64,000 bases of DNA. Origin: Silene conica (Eukaryota > Streptophyta > Magnoliopsida > Caryophyllales > Caryophyllaceae). Positions 1-11,744 of this stretch are shown in pieces. A program made the translations under genes and the position numbers. The notes below the pieces were generated by a model. It did no database searches and had not been told where the DNA came from. It worked only from the letters and a program-made list of their open reading frames with translations. Each line of letters starts with the position of its first letter. Position 1 is the first letter of the stretch. The DNA lies in contig CM055318.2 in the NCBI GenBank assembly GCA_029255685.2, forward strand, positions 70,527,136 to 70,591,135. The letters run 5' to 3'.

Positions 1-828
1 AAAGCATTCCTTTGACTATTCACCGAAGTACGCCCGTAACTTTCAAAAAGAGTATAAGGATCCAGTCCCACAATCATCCTAAAAACGATTAATGTCATTT
101 AATGATTCTGGTTGTCTTGTGATGTGGCCCCTCAACTCCCGCAATTTGAAGAAAGTCCTACAAACAATCTAGATCATAGCGTAAGAAACCGAAATTTGTT
201 TTTAATAGATTTAATAATTTAATCTAATTATCATATAACTTGGCCGATTATGGCATACGTAAATATTACCTCCAAAATTATTTTTCTTTCCAATTCATAT
301 TTTAGGTTAAACTAATCGGACTAGATCGTCAATAGATTAATGGTACCAGAAAATATTATCATATAACTTGGTCCGGTTATGGCATACATATGAAACATCT
401 CATATGCACCAAATTCTCATTTGTAACGGGCTAAATCCGTCACAAGCCATTTGTAACGGGCTAAATCCGTCACAAGCAAGTCGGACTAGCAAATCAAATA
501 TCATATGCATATCACACAAATTAGAATTTGCGACTGATTCCGTCACATGTAAGCCGGGATGACATATCCGTCACAAGCCACTCAAAATCAAAATGGCATA
601 TCAAATAAATTATCCTTGTATCAACGCAAATTAGAATTTATGAGGAGAGAAATACGAAGACTTGAGTCATCATGCAAGTTGGTTAGTAAACAAAATTAAG
701 ACTTAAATCGGTAGGTTGTGTGGCGTGTGTCAGGCTGTCAGCCCTGCTTTATTGCAATGCATGGGCAACACTTAAAGACCCTAGCAGCAAGGTAGGGTGA
801 TGGATCCCCCCCTTCTAAAATAAATTTA
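1..828. other. Intergenic stretch with short direct repeats
   Basis: I see no convincing gene here. A 30-bp unit starting TTGTAACGGG and ending with a CCGTCACAAG core is tandemly duplicated at 421-476. A related segment (TATCATATAACTTGG followed by TTATGGCATAC) occurs near 231 and again near 357. The CCGTCACAAG core recurs elsewhere in the window (near 570, 32,088, 50,430 and 58,755), so this is probably debris of one dispersed MITE-like repeat family. The small open frame at 368-562 simply spans the repeat and is not supported as a gene. Confidence 0.5.
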
Positions 829-1137
829 ATGCTATGTGGATCAATGATCCAAATATCAGATATTAAACTGAAAAAAACAGATACTACACTCAATCTAAGC
901 CAGAAGGCCGAGAAAATATGGGTGTTACAATGCCAAACAGTTTGGTTTTATACTTCTTTCCCTGCTAGAGCTGGTTTGTTTTCCGATGTGGGACTAAGGA
1001 ATCTACTAACTCGTTTAACTCCTGCCTTTACCTTTATTCCAGAGCATCTGTACATGTGCGTAAAAGTGCATTCATTATCATTTATCAAGAATTTATAATT
1101 GCTGAAAGTTTTTTTTTTTTTTAGAAATTACCTTATA

Positions 1138-1319
1138 CTAGTTTTGTGATCCGTGAAGTTCACGGGATATTTAGTTTCTAGTGTGATATTTTAGTGATTT
1201 AATATCATAATAGGTTACGATCAACTCAACTTACGGTTTTCTTGTTCAAAGGGGTATATAAAGTCAATTAGTCTTTTGTACAACAATTTATCATAAATTA
1301 AAGTGATATATATAGTAGA
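1138..1319 (-). mobile_element. Mini-Helitron (non-autonomous), 182 bp
   Basis: Read on the minus strand, the element starts TCTACTATATATATC directly after an A. It ends with a hairpin (CCGTGAA, one base, TTCACGG at 1151-1165), a short A-rich spacer and CTAG (1138-1141), followed by T. TC at the 5' end, hairpin then CTRR at the 3' end, and insertion between A and T are the established Helitron signature. There is no coding capacity, so it would need transposase in trans. Confidence 0.65.
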
Positions 1320-1711
1320 TATTAAGACACCCCTGCCAAAACTAAAATAAATCAATCTAAACTAAGATAATTAATGATATAGGTACTCATATAATCAAAT
1401 TATACAAAATTGTATTAACAAACAAAGATCCCGAAGATAGAGCACCCTTACCAATTAGATATTAAAATTTCAACATCAATTATGAAAATAACATAAAAGA
1501 CACGAAAAAATATATTATGACAAAACTAATATATAATGATCTCCATAAAATTGAAGCTAATACAACAATAAATTGTGGAATTAAGTATTTTAAAGCAGCA
1601 ACTTGAACAACAGTTGGACCATTAATGTCGAATACTTCATCTATTAAACAATCTTATACAAAAACTGTGAATAAAATGACAGTAAATATCAGTGACGCAT
1701 ACCATTTTACT

Positions 1712-2875
<1,164 letters not shown>

Positions 2876-3454
2876 TCTATAAAATCTATAAAATCTAATT
2901 AAAAGGCTAGCAAAAAAATGTGACATGACAAGATTTAAATATGACATGGCAAGTTTAAATGTGACATGGCAAGTTTAAATGTGACATGGATTAAAAATTT
3001 ATTATATGACATTTGTTTAGTTCATTTACCAATAAATCTACAAATAAAATAAAATGGTTAGCCAAAAGTATTTTATTTCACCACTAGAATACTAACAAGT
3101 CACCCATTATTTCTTATTTTAAAAGTAAAAAAAATTAAACTTTTACCTCTTGAATTTCTAGATAACTTAAACAACAATTAAAAATCAAAATCAAAGTTCA
3201 TACAATACTAAACTTTAAATTTCGATGTTTATTGTTAGAATATTTTAAGCAACAAACTAATATACACGACTAATAAAATAATAGTATATAAGTTTTAAAT
3301 ATTAAGGAGAAATAATATCATACTACATTAAACATTTGACCTTTTAATTTTTAAAATTAGAAAAGTTTAAACGACAAATAAAAATTTACACCACTCTAAT
3401 TTTAAACATTGACCTTTTAATATTATCATTATTCTTAAATTAGTTTTGTATATT
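2876..3454 (+). mobile_element. Helitron-family 5' segment
   Basis: The sequence begins TCTATAAAATC right after an A and continues TAATTAAAAGGC, matching the style of other Helitron 5' ends in this window (minus strand at 28,287 and 28,898). Its body resembles by eye the reverse complement of 27,180-27,480 and the plus strand at about 32,230-32,500, so one repeat family recurs at least four times. No matching CTRR terminus with a hairpin follows directly, so it is a fragment, or possibly the far 5' end of the large cluster that ends at 27,081. Confidence 0.45.
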
Positions 3455-3487
3455 AATGCACTTTTACGCACATGTACAGATGCTCTG

Positions 3488-5703
3488 TCTATACAGTCTT
3501 CCTATGTTGATAGATGGCTTTTGGTTAATTCTGAGTATTGTTGAACAATTACGATGGCTTGCTTTGTTACACGCAACTGGAATTATATATAACTATCAAG
3601 TATGATAGATGAAGATAGACATTTCTGGTACATTGTTATTTATTTGTTCATATAAATACCTTTACCAGTTTCGCTATTGAAGGATTGTTATGGGTTGCGC
3701 GACCATTGCTATCGGGAGGTTGTATGTTGAACTCATGTATTACATGGTTCTGCGTTGGAGAGTTGTCTGTTAGATGTGTATAATTGCGGATATTATTTAT
3801 GTCATCTTCTGAATACACACAATCGGCGATCTTATTTATAAGATTTTTATCCATCCCAGTTGTATTTTTTTTTAAAAAAAAAGGTCTTGTAGTTCGACTG
3901 ACTCATTTCCACATGTTTGTAATTCGCCTTTGGTAAAAGACATAAAAAATGCTTATAAGTCTTGATCAGACTTAGCTCTTACATTGACAATTATGTTTTT
4001 TTTTATAAGATGTGGCTAAACACCAGAAGAGACCATCGTTGGGTGAATGAACTACCTATTTGGTCTTCTCAGAGGGTACCATTATAGAGTGAATATTAAC
4101 TACTGGTGTTAAATTTATACCATGTGTTTGTAAGAGCTTCTGTCTAATAATCTTTACTTGAGGAAGCGTGTGAGTGGATTTTGACCTATGTTCTTCTATA
4201 ATTGTAGGCATGTTTGTACGACTTACATTTCAGCTTATGCATCCCGTTTGCAGTCCCTATGTCGCCTCATTTGTTCAAAAAGTTCGTGACAAATATTTCA
4301 CTGGTGTATAAACTTTACATCTACAACCTGTTTACAGACCTTATGTCGCCTCATTTGTACAAAAAAGGTAATGACAAATATGTCACTTGTGTATAAACTT
4401 GACATATATTTTTTCGATTCAAGGGGGATAATACTGTTAAATATGGAAAACTGACGTTTTGTTTGGAGCCTAAATTATTTGACGCTGTTATGTTGGTTAT
4501 GAAGTATATGAATTGCCATGGGCAATAACGATGGCTGTTTATAAACAATTCGACATTGTAGTTATTGATAGTTACTTTATCATGTTGTAATAAGTTAATA
4601 TTTATATCTGACACAGACTTTGCAACTTAAACGACCAGATATTAACTTAATAAGTACATTTACCTATAAAATTTGATACAAATCTTGTTGTGCGTGCCAT
4701 AGTCGGGATTGGTTATTCATACGTAGGATATTATTAGTTTGGGTGTAAGAGATGTCACTAATTATATTTTGTATGTCTGAATTAGGTTCTGTAAGTTATA
4801 CCTGGGATACATTCAAATTGTCACATAATAGGCTTTATTATTTGGTCTGATGCAAGTAATTGGTCTGTGGTCTTCTAACTTTTGCGTTAGATACTAATGT
4901 TATGTTTGTTTTTCTGACTTAAATTATTACCTTACCTCTATGACCACATTTTATAGATTAACCATTCTTACACTCAATTCTGTACACTAGGTAATGTAAT
5001 TGTTGTACTTTTCCTATATCCAGGGGATTTGTTTAGTTACTATCAATCTATATCTTTTAATAACTGATACACAGTAGGTATAGAACCATACCTTTCTGTT
5101 GCAGTCTTTATATAGGCTAAAGAGTTAATATCTTGACATTCTGTAGTTTCATTATCTATAATTCATTATCCTAATTTATGTTTGTTTGAATCGAACTCTA
5201 ATCATGCAGTTTTAAATTGTTTGGTATATAGTTGGTTTTAATTTGCTTGGTTGTGTTGTGAAATGGATTTTACTAATTTTAATAAGCTTGATAAGTGTGC
5301 TATTGTATTCTGAACTATTGTCTTACATATCTGAAGGCTTGCTTCGACGATTCTATTTAGGTGGATGATTGTTATTGTTTAATTGTTTGTTATTTAAATT
5401 GGGTGGAGGGTGGGGTGGCCTAACATCATGAGCTGTGGTAAACTTCTATTCCTATGTATATAGCATGTATGTTTTTTTTTCCTCGGGATTCTGGTAGACC
5501 GTGAAATGTAAAATGAGTTTTTGTTTAGTACCTCGTTCTGTTTCATTGCAGATTACTTTCAAACTTTGTTGTGAAGGTACTAACTTATAGCTCAATTTCA
5601 TAGCTATTTGGCATGATGTCACTTTACCTACATATTCTTGATTATATATTTCTCTGCATTCATTTTACTTTCGTAATGATTGTTATATTTGCTGAAATTG
5701 CAG
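3488..5703. other. Long gap upstream of the dsRBD-like gene
   Basis: No solid gene is seen. A roughly 74-bp tandem duplication lies at about 4240-4398 (both copies contain TATGTCGCCTCATTTGT). A 68-aa minus-strand frame at 3648-3854 has protein-like composition and ends at a possible splice donor (AAAG then GTATTT), but nothing connects to it. The gap ends with an acceptor-like TTGCAG immediately before an ATG at 5704, so part of it may be promoter and 5'-UTR intron of the next gene. Confidence 0.35.
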
Positions 5704-6694
5704 ATGGCGCTTGCTACTCCGTTACAAATAGTGGTTCCTTACCGTCCTTTACTTAAACAGATCACTGCTGAACTGCAGTTTCCTGAACCTGCGTATCATG
5801 TTCTAGATTTGTCTGAAAATAGCGTTTACGTCGTAGTGGAAACGAGGTTTCGTTATCGTTCTACTAATAAGCCTGAAAGGTTAACATATGTGTGCGAACG
5901 TGCAGTTACGCTTGAAGACTCATGTGAGCTTGCTGCTAAGAAAGCTGTCCACAACCTTATTCGACGATGGGCATTAGTTGTTGAGGACTTCTCGTTCGAG
6001 AGGTGTGATGTACTTAAGCATTGCAGTGAATTATATCATTTGAAGCGCAGAGAACTCCAGAGTATCTACAAGAATGCTTTGAACTGTGGAGTAGGTGGAA
6101 CTACATGTGGGCAGCGTGTCAGTAATAATCACATTTATTTGGAATATGTGCCTTTACTTAGGAAGATTATCAAAACCCTACTAATACAGTGTACTCCGTT
6201 AGAGTCTGTTATGCATTTCTGCTGGGAACTACAGCGCTTGGATTACTATTTTGTCTTCGGCCAGCCCTACCTATAACCCAATATTTATTGTATCGGGGCG
6301 TGAAACTCTTGCTGATGCCAGGAACTGTTTAGCTAAGAAGGTTGTCATGTACTTGGCATCGGCTTACAACCTTGAAATTATTGACGTGAATTATCAATCT
6401 TCAGAGTCTGAAATGGCTGCATTGTTATATAACCTTGAGATAGAGAGTTATTTGACTATGAGGGGGCGGATGTATGAGATATTTGATGAGCCTACTTTTT
6501 CCAATAATCTTATTGAGCGGGATGAATTTGCATCTGACTATGGAGTTGATGACACTGCAATTATTACGCCAGCCTCTCCCACGAAGGACACAGTGCATAC
6601 CCGTTTTGGAAGTCCTGATAATGTCGTATACTGCCTGTCAGGTCCCTTTCCTGTTCCTTATTTGCTACCAACAGTACGTGACTCGGGCTGCTGA
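5704..6694 (+). pseudogene. Frameshifted protein with two dsRBD-like repeats
   Basis: I do not recognise a named family. The start is taken at 5704, the ATG right after an acceptor-like TTGCAG, rather than the upstream in-frame ATG at 5680. The first frame carries a repeat that opens YRPLLKQI and closes AAKKAVHNLIRRWALVVEDF. A second repeat opens YVPLLRKII, and after a frame change at about 6251-6276 continues to AKKVVMYLASAYNLEIID. Both have the strand-strand-strand-helix feel and AAKKA-type terminal helix of double-stranded-RNA-binding domains; that assignment is inference. The frame change falls inside the second repeat, so this copy is probably broken. Another frame near 6670-6734 looks protein-like and may be the true end after a further shift. 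It opens a cluster of plus-strand genes that includes two RPA70-like genes and a Helitron helicase. Confidence 0.5.
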
Positions 6695-6734
6695 AGTAGA
6701 GTGGATGTTTAGTTATCTGAATCTGGTTGAATGA

Positions 6735-7861
6735 TGTGCGTGGCTTCGAATTCTGGATATGACATTTTGTGACACTGAGATAATGCTCTCTCTAGCTCAT
6801 CTGTTATTGCTTTTGATTAGCTATTTTTTTTTGACAGTGGTAGCATCACTGAATATTGTGATGTATCACTTCTGGTATTCTCATGTATGCACGTTCTGTT
6901 GTTATTGGAAGATTAATGATTATGTTGAATGTCTGTATTGTTTGTACATGGCTAACGTAGAATTCCATTAGATCCGTTTCTAATGCATAGCTATATAATA
7001 TATAGATTGGTTTTTAGCAGGAATTGCTTATGATTGTGTGAACATGATCAGTAACAAATGGGATGTAATTACTATAGTCTTGTCGGTCTAAACATGTCTT
7101 AGGATAGGGTTGGCGATGGCTCTTAGTGGATAGACTGACGAATCTACAGATATTTCTAAATAATGATAAATGTATCCAGATTACTTCTTTTCAGTTAACT
7201 GTTGTCTAAACACAACGGACGTTACAGTAGTTATTACGTTTGCATTCTTCAATAGTCATAGTTTCTAAACTTTCCGCGTTGGTGGAGTGTACGTCAATCT
7301 AAATAAAACAAGGCTACGCCATTGAGTATGTTTGACTGACCGTGATATCTACGCTGTAGTTTGTATTTGTTCTAATTTATAAATGTTTATATCGAGTGTT
7401 TAAATATTGCTGAATGTTATCCTCCATTCACTTTGGATAGTTAAACGCGTCTATAACTACAGCTGCGGTACTGTGGTGTTCAGTAACTTTACCGATTGAG
7501 CTTTAGGGTGTGAACAGTTTTGATTTGAAGATGGTTAGGATACAATGTAGTTAACTGATTGCTGGATATGTTTATAGTACATACTTGTAGATATGCACAA
7601 GTAATGTCCTGTCAGAAAATCTTAACTTCCCCCATACTGTCAATCAAACTTTTCCTCTATTTGTGAGTTTATATAATCATTAAAGCTTGTTTACAATTAA
7701 TATAAATTGCTGCAGATGTTATTCTAAAAGTTGTATGTATACTTCTTGCAAACTCATTTACAAAGGTCTGTTTTTATTTCATTTCTTATTTTATTGTTGG
7801 TGCATAATGTTTGTGAGTTTGTTTTGTCATATTTAATGTTTGTTAGTATTCGTAATACAGA
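6735..7861. other. Gene-free gap before the first RPA gene
   Basis: No supported gene. The last bases before 7862 read GTAATACAGA, acceptor-like, so some of this interval may be a 5'-UTR intron or promoter of the RPA-like gene. Confidence 0.3.
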
Positions 7862-10304
7862 ATGGCACAGTTGAGGCAGAGCGCTAGATCCCTTGCAGGC
7901 AGAGATGGTGGGTATTCTTTGAGAGTTAGGGTTATTGAGACAATCAGCATACATGGTTCGTTAGGTGCGTGTGATCTCGAGTGTCAGCTAATTACGTTTG
8001 AAGATGAAAAGGTAATTATTTACAGACCTTGACTATATATTATATATGTTTATGACATTGTAGAACTAACTTGTGTGGTCAATTTTGGGACATTATCGTG
8101 GTACTGTTTCGAGCTTTGTGTTAGTGTTCTTAGATAATGTATGGATTTATATTTTTCTTTGCGTATCTGCGTGATTAAGAGAGTACTATATGTTGTGCAA
8201 CAGTAGCTGCAGTATATTATATGTTCCTTACAAGTATCTATTAGCTTTGGGTCTACTTAAACATTGGTATTGCTAATAATTACATTTGTTAGTTTAATTC
8301 CTTCGGACAGTAACCTCTTATAATGAGCAATTGAGAAAGCCTCATTTAAACCAGTATTAGTTTTGGCTATTTCGTGATGTATAAGTGGCTAATGCCATTA
8401 AGTTTCTGCTTTTTCTTGTAATGAAATACAACTGCTGATGTAATTGTAGGGTGCTAAGATAAGGGTTGCGTTTCATAATGAAGAGTTGGAGTTGTTCGGT
8501 GATATTATGCAAAATAATGTGGAATATGAGATTACCAATGCCAGGGTCAGAGTGGTTGGAGGTTTCTGCTCAGGCCATCAAGATGACCAAGTTTATGAAA
8601 TTATATTCAACAAAGATACCGTTGTTCAGCCTGTATGTTGTAGGGTTGTTATTGATCCTCAGATTTATGTGGTGGTCGCATCCATTCCGCGAAAACTCTC
8701 CTTGGAAACTAAATATAGTAAGACATTAGTTACCATTATTTTGTTGATGACCTCGTACTTAATACCGCTGACTGTTTTGGCTCCTTTTCTTAATGTAGAT
8801 ATACTAGCTGTTGTTGTCTTTGTTGAACATATATGTCAGAAGCCAAGACCAGCTGGTCATACTTCTGAAATATGTGAAGTTTTCATCATCGATCAAAGGT
8901 ATGCGATGTTTACAGCTGCTAAACCTTTGGAGCTCTTGATCCATTAATTGTTGTTTTGAATCATTTACTTGTGGATCCTGATAACTTTGATCCCCTTGAG
9001 TAGTTTCGAGCAGATTACGTTGGTTACTGTATGGGAAAAAGCAGTTGTGAAGCAGTGCAGGAACTTGCAGTGGAACACAGGTTCCTATCCTGTTGTCAGT
9101 TTCACGCATCTGAGAACGTCCAACCGAAATGGTCGTTATTTTACGCTAATAGTTGGAAATATGGATAGGCAATCTTTATGATATATGTAAATATTGATGA
9201 TATGTGTTGAAATGTGTAGGTTTTTCCCTTTCAACGACCAGAGAAACAACTGTCGACATCAACCCACAGGGTGAAATGGCTGATACTTTGCGTGACTGGT
9301 AAGAGATTATAATCCTTAGGTTATTTTATATTGATCCTTTACATGGTAGTAACGTCTTATCGTTTCAGGCAAGCTGGTAATTACGCAAGCCTGAATGTTA
9401 AAAATGGTGTACTTTGCGATGTTCGTCGTCCGTCTAATGAGCGCGTTATCACCTCTATTGGATGGCTGCTCCAACATGATGTATGTAGACGCTTTTTGAA
9501 TTCTACGTTGCCATTTTAAACTGACATGACCCAGGGATGTTAGTTTAGCAATCTGTGAGGGCATGTTTTGTTGTGTATTCAACGATAAGAATTCAGTTAA
9601 AAACTCTTACAATCGGTCAAATAGATTTATTACGCTCTAATGTGTTATCAGGGGAGGAGCATCTACCAAGAAGAGCGATATTGGCTGTGTGTGCATCTTG
9701 CTAAGCTAGATCAGATGAACATCCAATATTACACAGGGTGTAGTCATTGTGGAACTGGTGGTTACGAGGATGTAGGTGTCATGTATACATGTTATACGTG
9801 CATAAAAGAGAACGTTATCTCAACCCCGAGGTACTAAATTAGTGGTCTGCATGGTACATGTGTTTACGCTTACGTCGTTCTGACATTTCATTTGAACAGG
9901 CTAATGGTTACCTTCAGCGTAACGGATGAAACTGGATCTTGTACTTTCACTGCACTTACTGAAAATGCTGAAAAACTACTAGATGTCGACGCATATACCC
10001 TCCACTCAATGCTTCCACATGTATTTTTAACTTATGCTGTTTTTTTTGTTAATGTGGTTGTTCAGTATACGTGCTTGGGAAGATAGTTCCTGCAAATATG
10101 GTACTACGATTCTAATATTATCTGGTTATCATGAAGCGTTAATCTGCGCTATCTCCGTGTCTGTGTCAGGAAAAGCAGGACTACCTTTCTCAAGCTGAAA
10201 ATCATCTGAAGACTAGCCAATTTTACATCCAAGTGAAGCCAGCTAGATCATTTTTCTTGACTCGCCAGTTGGTTTGGGAATTGTCTGAAATATCTCTCAA
10301 TTAG
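7862..10304 (+). CDS. RPA70-like ssDNA-binding protein, copy A (9 exons)
   Basis: Replication protein A large-subunit-like protein; the family binds single-stranded DNA through OB folds, and plant Helitrons are known to carry such genes. Exons: 7862-8011, 8450-8717, 8799-8898, 9004-9131, 9220-9298, 9369-9480, 9652-9830, 9900-10020 and 10170-10304. All introns are GT-AG and every junction keeps frame, giving 423 residues. DBD-A-like OB fold: about residues 15-120 (KIRVAFHNEELELFGDIM, then EIIFNKDTVVQP). DBD-B-like: about 140-255 (ILAVVVFVEHI, then ITLVTVWEKAVV, then SLSTTRETTVDINP). DBD-C-like zinc finger: C309, C312, C326, C329. The N-terminal protein-interaction domain of host RPA70 is absent, and the protein ends shortly after LTRQLVWELSEISLN. 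No stop or frameshift is seen, so it looks functional. The exon structure matches copy B at 14,145. Confidence 0.85.
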
Positions 10305-10759
10305 GGGTGTCTATTGTTAGGCTATTGTGAGTGCTGGCGATATGTTTTGTATGTATGTTTGAACTTGATTACGCTATCCTGAAATGTTAGAACCTATTTG
10401 GCCATCAGCTTTAACAGGCTGTGATATAGTACTGTCTTTGTAGTTGTACGCTATGTTCTATAACACGCCGGCTGTTGTCGAGTTTATGTTCATGTTTACA
10501 AGTTTCCTGCTGCGCTATCTAAGCGTTACTTAGTTATGGAACGAACCAACCATACTCTTAAAATTAAGCCATTCATTCCAACAACAACATCAGAAAATTA
10601 CAACGTCTTTGTTACTGTCAGGATTACATCTTCTGGAAAATTACATCCTTATGTTAAACTGTGATAACAGTATTGCGATGTTAAAAAACGAAATGTTTTC
10701 CTTAGTCAAGCCGTAGTCTAGGATTTGCAAGTAATATAATGGCCTAATTATTCATTGCT
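10305..10759. other. Convergent spacer between RPA copy A and F-box-like 1
   Basis: No gene is seen. It separates the plus-strand RPA gene from the minus-strand F-box-like gene, so it holds the two 3' ends. Confidence 0.4.
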
Positions 10760-11293
10760 TCAGCAGTCAGAGTCATAGTATCCTTTACTGCCCGACTCGT
10801 CACTGGGACGATCTGCATATTGTGCTTCCAATCTGGCGATCTTCTGGTTTCTCCTGATTCTACCGTGAATTTTTCGCTTCTCCCTTTTTGACTTGGCGTA
10901 CAAGCAGCAGCAGTAGATTGCAACTGTGCGATAGCATCTGGTTACTCTTATAATGCCGTTGACATTTTCTTTCACTAATTGCCTCGCATAATCTACATCG
11001 ACCTTTGAGGTTTCGGTCCCAACTAGAAATAGTGATGCCCGGGCTTTGCATACTTCTGCCATGCTTCTCTTGTCTGCCTTATCAAGCTTGTCGAAAATAG
11101 AGGTTGTTATCTCTTCAAGACTCAGGCAGGGGTGGTGAGGCCTGCTGCCAAAGGCTGTTTGCTCTTCCACAGTTGTTGTTGAGAACAGAGACTTAGATGT
11201 AAATTGTTCTGTCTTCCAACTATCATAGTTTTTAACAAAATCGAGCTTGTCCTGGTTCCTAATGTCCTTAATTACTTTGCAGGTAAAAGCCAT
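10760..11293 (-). CDS. F-box-like protein 1 of a three-member family (177 aa)
   Basis: Single-exon frame of 177 residues, unknown function. It is clearly paralogous to the frames at 20,377-20,889 and 25,902-26,423. Shared blocks in order: an aromatic and lysine-rich block (SWKTEQFTSKSLF), a TTTVEEQTAFG block, a core EITTSIFDKLDKADKRSMAEV (split here as EITTSIFDKLDK then ADKRSMAEVCK), then FLVGTETSKVDVDY, and an acidic tail GYYDSDC shared with copy 2. The core resembles the F-box pattern (EL..IF..L...DK....VCK.W), but the tryptophan is replaced by arginine here. F-box proteins usually act as SCF ubiquitin-ligase adaptors through SKP1; that role is inference. It diverges from the helicase ORF at 11,745 across a ~450-bp spacer that may hold both promoters. 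Confidence 0.65.
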   Translation of the reverse strand: MAFTCKVIKDIRNQDKLDFVKNYDSWKTEQFTSKSLFSTTTVEEQTAFGSRPHHPCLSLEEITTSIFDKLDKADKRSMAEVCKARASLFLVGTETSKVDVDYARQLVKENVNGIIRVTRCYRTVAIYCCCLYAKSKREKRKIHGRIRRNQKIARLEAQYADRPSDESGSKGYYDSDC

Positions 11294-11744
11294 TGCTAAA
11301 TTGTAAGTGTTTTAAGGGGGTGGTAGTTTCACCAGTTATCACGAAGAGAATGAAGTTTGAGGAGTTTACTTTTGGGCAGTTGTGATGGAATTTAGTTATG
11401 ATGATGCAGAATTATGTCTAATCACTTCCTTTATAGGGAATGTGTAAGGAAGGGCAAAGGGCATGCTTTGAGTAGAGTGTATTTAATTTGTAACAATATA
11501 TTCTAAACTGTACTTTACGATTCGATATAATTCGTTATGTCGTCGGATTGTGTTGTCTGCATAGTTATGTCGGAATATGTATTGATTAATATTCTTGGTA
11601 ATTAATACAGCTGGTTTAACTTATGTTTTGTATATAATCTTATTCATGTTTCATATTTAATAGATTTAACGTATCTCGGCCGGTCAGAAATCTAATTATA
11701 CATGTTTTTTTTTGGTTTTTAAAAATTAATAATTACTTGTTTTT
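11294..11744. promoter_or_regulatory. Divergent spacer, possible bidirectional promoter
   Basis: The interval separates the minus-strand F-box-like start from the plus-strand helicase start. It is AT-rich with several TATA-like tracts, but I cannot single out a box. In intact plant Helitrons the Rep domain would be encoded upstream of the helicase; no Rep motif is seen here in any frame. Confidence 0.3.

Noticed and set aside
3648..3854. 68-aa minus-strand frame with a donor-like end
   Set aside because: Protein-like composition, but no second exon or homology can be shown.
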